64,000 nt of DNA. It comes from Promethearchaeota archaeon (GTDB taxonomy: Archaea; Asgardarchaeota; Lokiarchaeia; Sigynarchaeales; SOKP01). This document shows, piece by piece, positions 61,698 to 64,000 of this stretch. The stretch is from NCBI GenBank assembly GCA_019058515.1, contig JAHPYY010000192.1, forward strand, positions 17,402 through 81,401. Direction: 5' to 3'. How positions within the stretch are numbered: the stretch's first letter is position 1; each line of letters begins with the position of its first letter. Position numbers and translations under genes: made by a program. A model generated the notes under the pieces. That model had not been told where the DNA came from and made no database searches. It saw only the letters and a program-made list of their open reading frames with translations.

Positions 61698-64000
61698 ATG
61701 AAACTATTAATTCTCAGTCACTTCCACCCTTTATATGGTCCTCAGATTGTATTAACCGCGCCAGAAAACATTGAAGGTTACGACCTTAAACAAATCCCCT
61801 CATTGATGGATTTATATGACGAAGGTTTTTTTGTTCATATGTTTGGAAACTTTAAAAGCGCTAATTACATTTTTGAAGTCCAAAACAATAAAGCTAGAGG
61901 GAGTAAGGAACTATTTCTTATATCTGTTCTTATAGATATTCAATCGAGCATTAATTTTAATTTATCAAAGGAATTGTTAGAAGGTTTTGCAAAAACAATT
62001 GGGCTAATCCCCGAGGTTTATAATGCTTTCTATAGCGAAACAGATGATTATAAAGGCGATGAAAAAAAATTAAAAGAGGTTAAGAGTCTTTTTGATACGT
62101 TTTATAAATCCTTTCCCGAAGAGAATGTTATTTACGAGAGAAAGGACGCAAAAATATTAGTTTTTGGACTTTCCCAAGCTGGAAAAACAACCATAATTAA
62201 TTATCAAAGAAATCATTCACCTAAAACAAGCATTCCTACAACTCACATAGATATTTCAAGAATATTGGTTAACAATATATCACTATTTGCTTTTGACACA
62301 CCGGGACATGTTAAATTCCGAGACTTGTGGACTCCTTACTTAAAGAATCAAGATGGCTTGTTATTTGTTCTCGATGTGTTCGACGAGGAGAACTTTCCAC
62401 ACGCTAAGCAGATCCTTCACAATATAACAAATATGCCTCAAATGGAAGGTTTACCTTTACTGTTGTTACTGAATAAAGTTGATCTTATCCGTCCAAATGT
62501 AGAAGTAATTAAAGAAAAATTAGAGTTAGCTAAATTACAAGACCGTCCTATTAAAGTATTGTTAACGAGCGGTCTTACGGGAGAAAATATAAACTCAGCA
62601 TTTAACTGGATGGCAAAAAAGCTTTCTGAAAGGATTTTTCCCACCCCTAAAAGTCAATTAGGCATCTTATTTTCGAGATGGGACGAAAATATCGGAGTTA
62701 GAATTGTAGCAGTTCATCCATCTGATGTCTTTGATGAGCCTGAAGTCATTGCAATTAAATGTTTTTCTATTTCTCAATACGTATTTGGAGGAGAGAATAT
62801 TAAAAGGATATCAGTGGTATTACCTTTCACACATCTTAAATTAAAAGCAGCCATATATTTTGATTATATTCGAGATGGTTCAATCAGAGGTGGCGCTTTA
62901 CTATTTTCTCTAGTGATTTTTTACAGAGAGAATATTCCACGAGCGATTATAAACCAATTTAACATTTTAATCTTTGAAAAGCTAGCTATTTTAAAAGAAA
63001 TATACACAAATAGAGCTAAAGTATTAAAAGAATTAAAAAAATTACATTCGAATCTCTTAAAACAATTAAAGAACCTTCCCGTACAAGCATTAAGAGTAGC
63101 AGAATTGCGATACCAATCTCTTTTTAAAGCAGCCAGAGATGCTATATTAATAATTGACCAAAAATCCGGAATCATTGTAGATGCAAACACTCAAGCTCAA
63201 CAAATTCTCCAACAACCGCAGGAAGATATTATTGGTCTTCACTCTTCTCAGTTAAGACTCAAAAATAACGACGAAAATTTGTTAATTAAAACGATAAGCT
63301 ATTTGAATAACAATGAAAATCCCCCTTTCGAGATAGAAATCGAGCTTTCTAACGGAGATTATGTTCCTGTCGAAAGTAGTGCAAGTCAAATTAGATTAGG
63401 AGGGCAAAATTTAATTCAATGTATTTTAAGAGACATTACGGATCGGAAAAAAGCAGATTTTCAATTAAAACAATCTGAGAGGAAATATCGCCACCTATTT
63501 GAAAGCTCACCTTTTTCTATAACCTTAATTAACGAAAAGGGTATAGTTATAGATTGCAATTCAGCGATTGAAGAATTACTTGGTTATCAAAAACACGAAA
63601 TAATAGGAAAAAAGTACAAAGATCTTTCTATAATTCACCCTAAATATATTTTTATGGTCATTGAATGTTTGAAAAATGTTGTGAAGGGTGAGATCGTAAA
63701 TTTTTTCGATGTAGAGTTGTTTAAAAAAGATAAATCAACGATTTGGGCAAATCTCCAATCATCAAAGGTAAAAATAGAAGGAGAAACATATATACAAATT
63801 ATAGCTCGTGACATATCAAAGCAAAAAGAGGCAGAATTCATCATAAAAAATCGGTTAAAATTCGAAAGATTTATTTCGAATATCTCTTCAAGGTTCTTAG
63901 TGATTCACGATGTAGATAAGGTTATTGAAGAATGCCTTGGTGATTTGGGAAGATTTTGTGATGCTAGTCGATCCAGTCTTTTTTTAATTAATACCAGTAA
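61698..64000 (+). CDS. Small GTPase fused to PAS-PAS-GAF sensor modules (3' end outside window)
   Basis: An open frame from the ATG at 61698 to the window edge, at least 767 residues. Residues 1-150 resemble a longin/roadblock-type domain (LSHFHPLYGPQIVLTAP). About 151-315 are an Arf-like GTPase: FGLSQAGKTTI, DTPGH (201-205) and NKVD (260-263). About 320-415 form another mixed domain (SRWDENIGVRIVAVHP), followed by a coiled coil. PAS domains lie near 472-585 (LFKAARDAILIIDQKSGIIV ... RDITDRKKAD) and 592-710 (LFESSPFSITLINEKG ... ARDISKQKEA), and a GAF-like part begins near 725. This order suggests a sensory protein, possibly ending in a histidine kinase. Confidence 0.8.
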   Translation, partial: MKLLILSHFHPLYGPQIVLTAPENIEGYDLKQIPSLMDLYDEGFFVHMFGNFKSANYIFEVQNNKARGSKELFLISVLIDIQSSINFNLSKELLEGFAKTIGLIPEVYNAFYSETDDYKGDEKKLKEVKSLFDTFYKSFPEENVIYERKDAKILVFGLSQAGKTTIINYQRNHSPKTSIPTTHIDISRILVNNISLFAFDTPGHVKFRDLWTPYLKNQDGLLFVLDVFDEENFPHAKQILHNITNMPQMEGLPLLLLLNKVDLIRPNVEVIKEKLELAKLQDRPIKVLLTSGLTGENINSAFNWMAKKLSERIFPTPKSQLGILFSRWDENIGVRIVAVHPSDVFDEPEVIAIKCFSISQYVFGGENIKRISVVLPFTHLKLKAAIYFDYIRDGSIRGGALLFSLVIFYRENIPRAIINQFNILIFEKLAILKEIYTNRAKVLKELKKLHSNLLKQLKNLPVQALRVAELRYQSLFKAARDAILIIDQKSGIIVDANTQAQQILQQPQEDIIGLHSSQLRLKNNDENLLIKTISYLNNNENPPFEIEIELSNGDYVPVESSASQIRLGGQNLIQCILRDITDRKKADFQLKQSERKYRHLFESSPFSITLINEKGIVIDCNSAIEELLGYQKHEIIGKKYKDLSIIHPKYIFMVIECLKNVVKGEIVNFFDVELFKKDKSTIWANLQSSKVKIEGETYIQIIARDISKQKEAEFIIKNRLKFERFISNISSRFLVIHDVDKVIEECLGDLGRFCDASRSSLFLINTS

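Noticed and set aside
1..64000. tRNA and rRNA genes
   Set aside because: I looked for the T-loop pattern GTTCRANYC in GC-richer islands and for rRNA-like blocks and found none convincing. A covariance-model search would be needed to exclude intron-containing tRNAs.

Overview
The window looks like chromosomal DNA of an Asgard archaeon, most like Lokiarchaeia. It is AT-rich, with long AT spacers. The information-processing genes are archaeal: a TFIIB-type factor, an archaeal EF-2 and the wyosine enzyme Taw1. Beside them are eukaryote-like families: a Ras/Rab-type GTPase (18597-19130), a Rag/Arf-type GTPase (37740-39002), a GTPase fused to PAS sensor domains (61698 to the window end), a roadblock-like protein (19405-19806), leucine-rich repeats, a sphingosine-phosphate-lyase-like enzyme and a membrane protein built like eukaryotic Cwh43/PGAP2IP. 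This is inferred from protein content; no rRNA is present.

Layout. 1-5276: end of a methyltransferase gene, an LRR protein, and a scrap yard with a SnoaL-like fragment, an LRR fragment, a disrupted membrane gene and a second copy of the LRR gene's start and promoter. 5277-14172: phosphoesterase, zinc-ribbon proteins, a membrane-anchored nucleoside hydrolase, a B12/radical SAM protein, an AhpD-like protein, then adjoining remnants of phzF and of an EF-2 paralogue. 14173-19806: a large receptor-like protein with calcium-binding repeats outside and a TPR/ear-like part inside, next to a Ras-like GTPase and a roadblock protein. 19885-28746: haloalkane-dehalogenase-like hydrolase, VOC protein, S1P-lyase-like enzyme, a corrinoid protein with its UroD-type methyltransferase, the Cwh43-like protein and a transglutaminase-like protein.

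28900-33962 is the most unusual part. An acetyl-CoA synthetase gene (acs) is interrupted by two hairpin-forming inserts of 31 and 30 nt. Removing both restores the conserved protein exactly, which suggests tiny archaeal (bulge-helix-bulge type) introns. Just downstream is a cassette of about 2.8 kb with a HEPN/wHTH gene and a LAGLIDADG homing endonuclease. It is flanked by two versions of the last ~75 codons of acs that differ mostly at silent positions. This looks like a mobile element that invades the end of a housekeeping gene and carries a recoded replacement end.

34272-49738: CoA-transferase fused to an acetyltransferase (divergent from acs), PHP and PAP2 phosphatases, the Rag-like GTPase, TFB, a 1245-residue pseudo-GTPase/alpha-solenoid protein, a tandem pair of helical paralogues, and an operon-like run of membrane protein, esterase, zinc-ribbon membrane protein and winged-helix regulator. 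49810-64000: nucleoside phosphorylase, a secreted beta-helix protein, Taw1 with an inserted helix-turn-helix, an EngB-like GTPase, an acidic repeat protein, a cysteine desulfurase and IscU pair, EF-2 with an altered diphthamide loop, and the truncated GTPase-PAS protein. I saw no tRNA, rRNA or CRISPR array.
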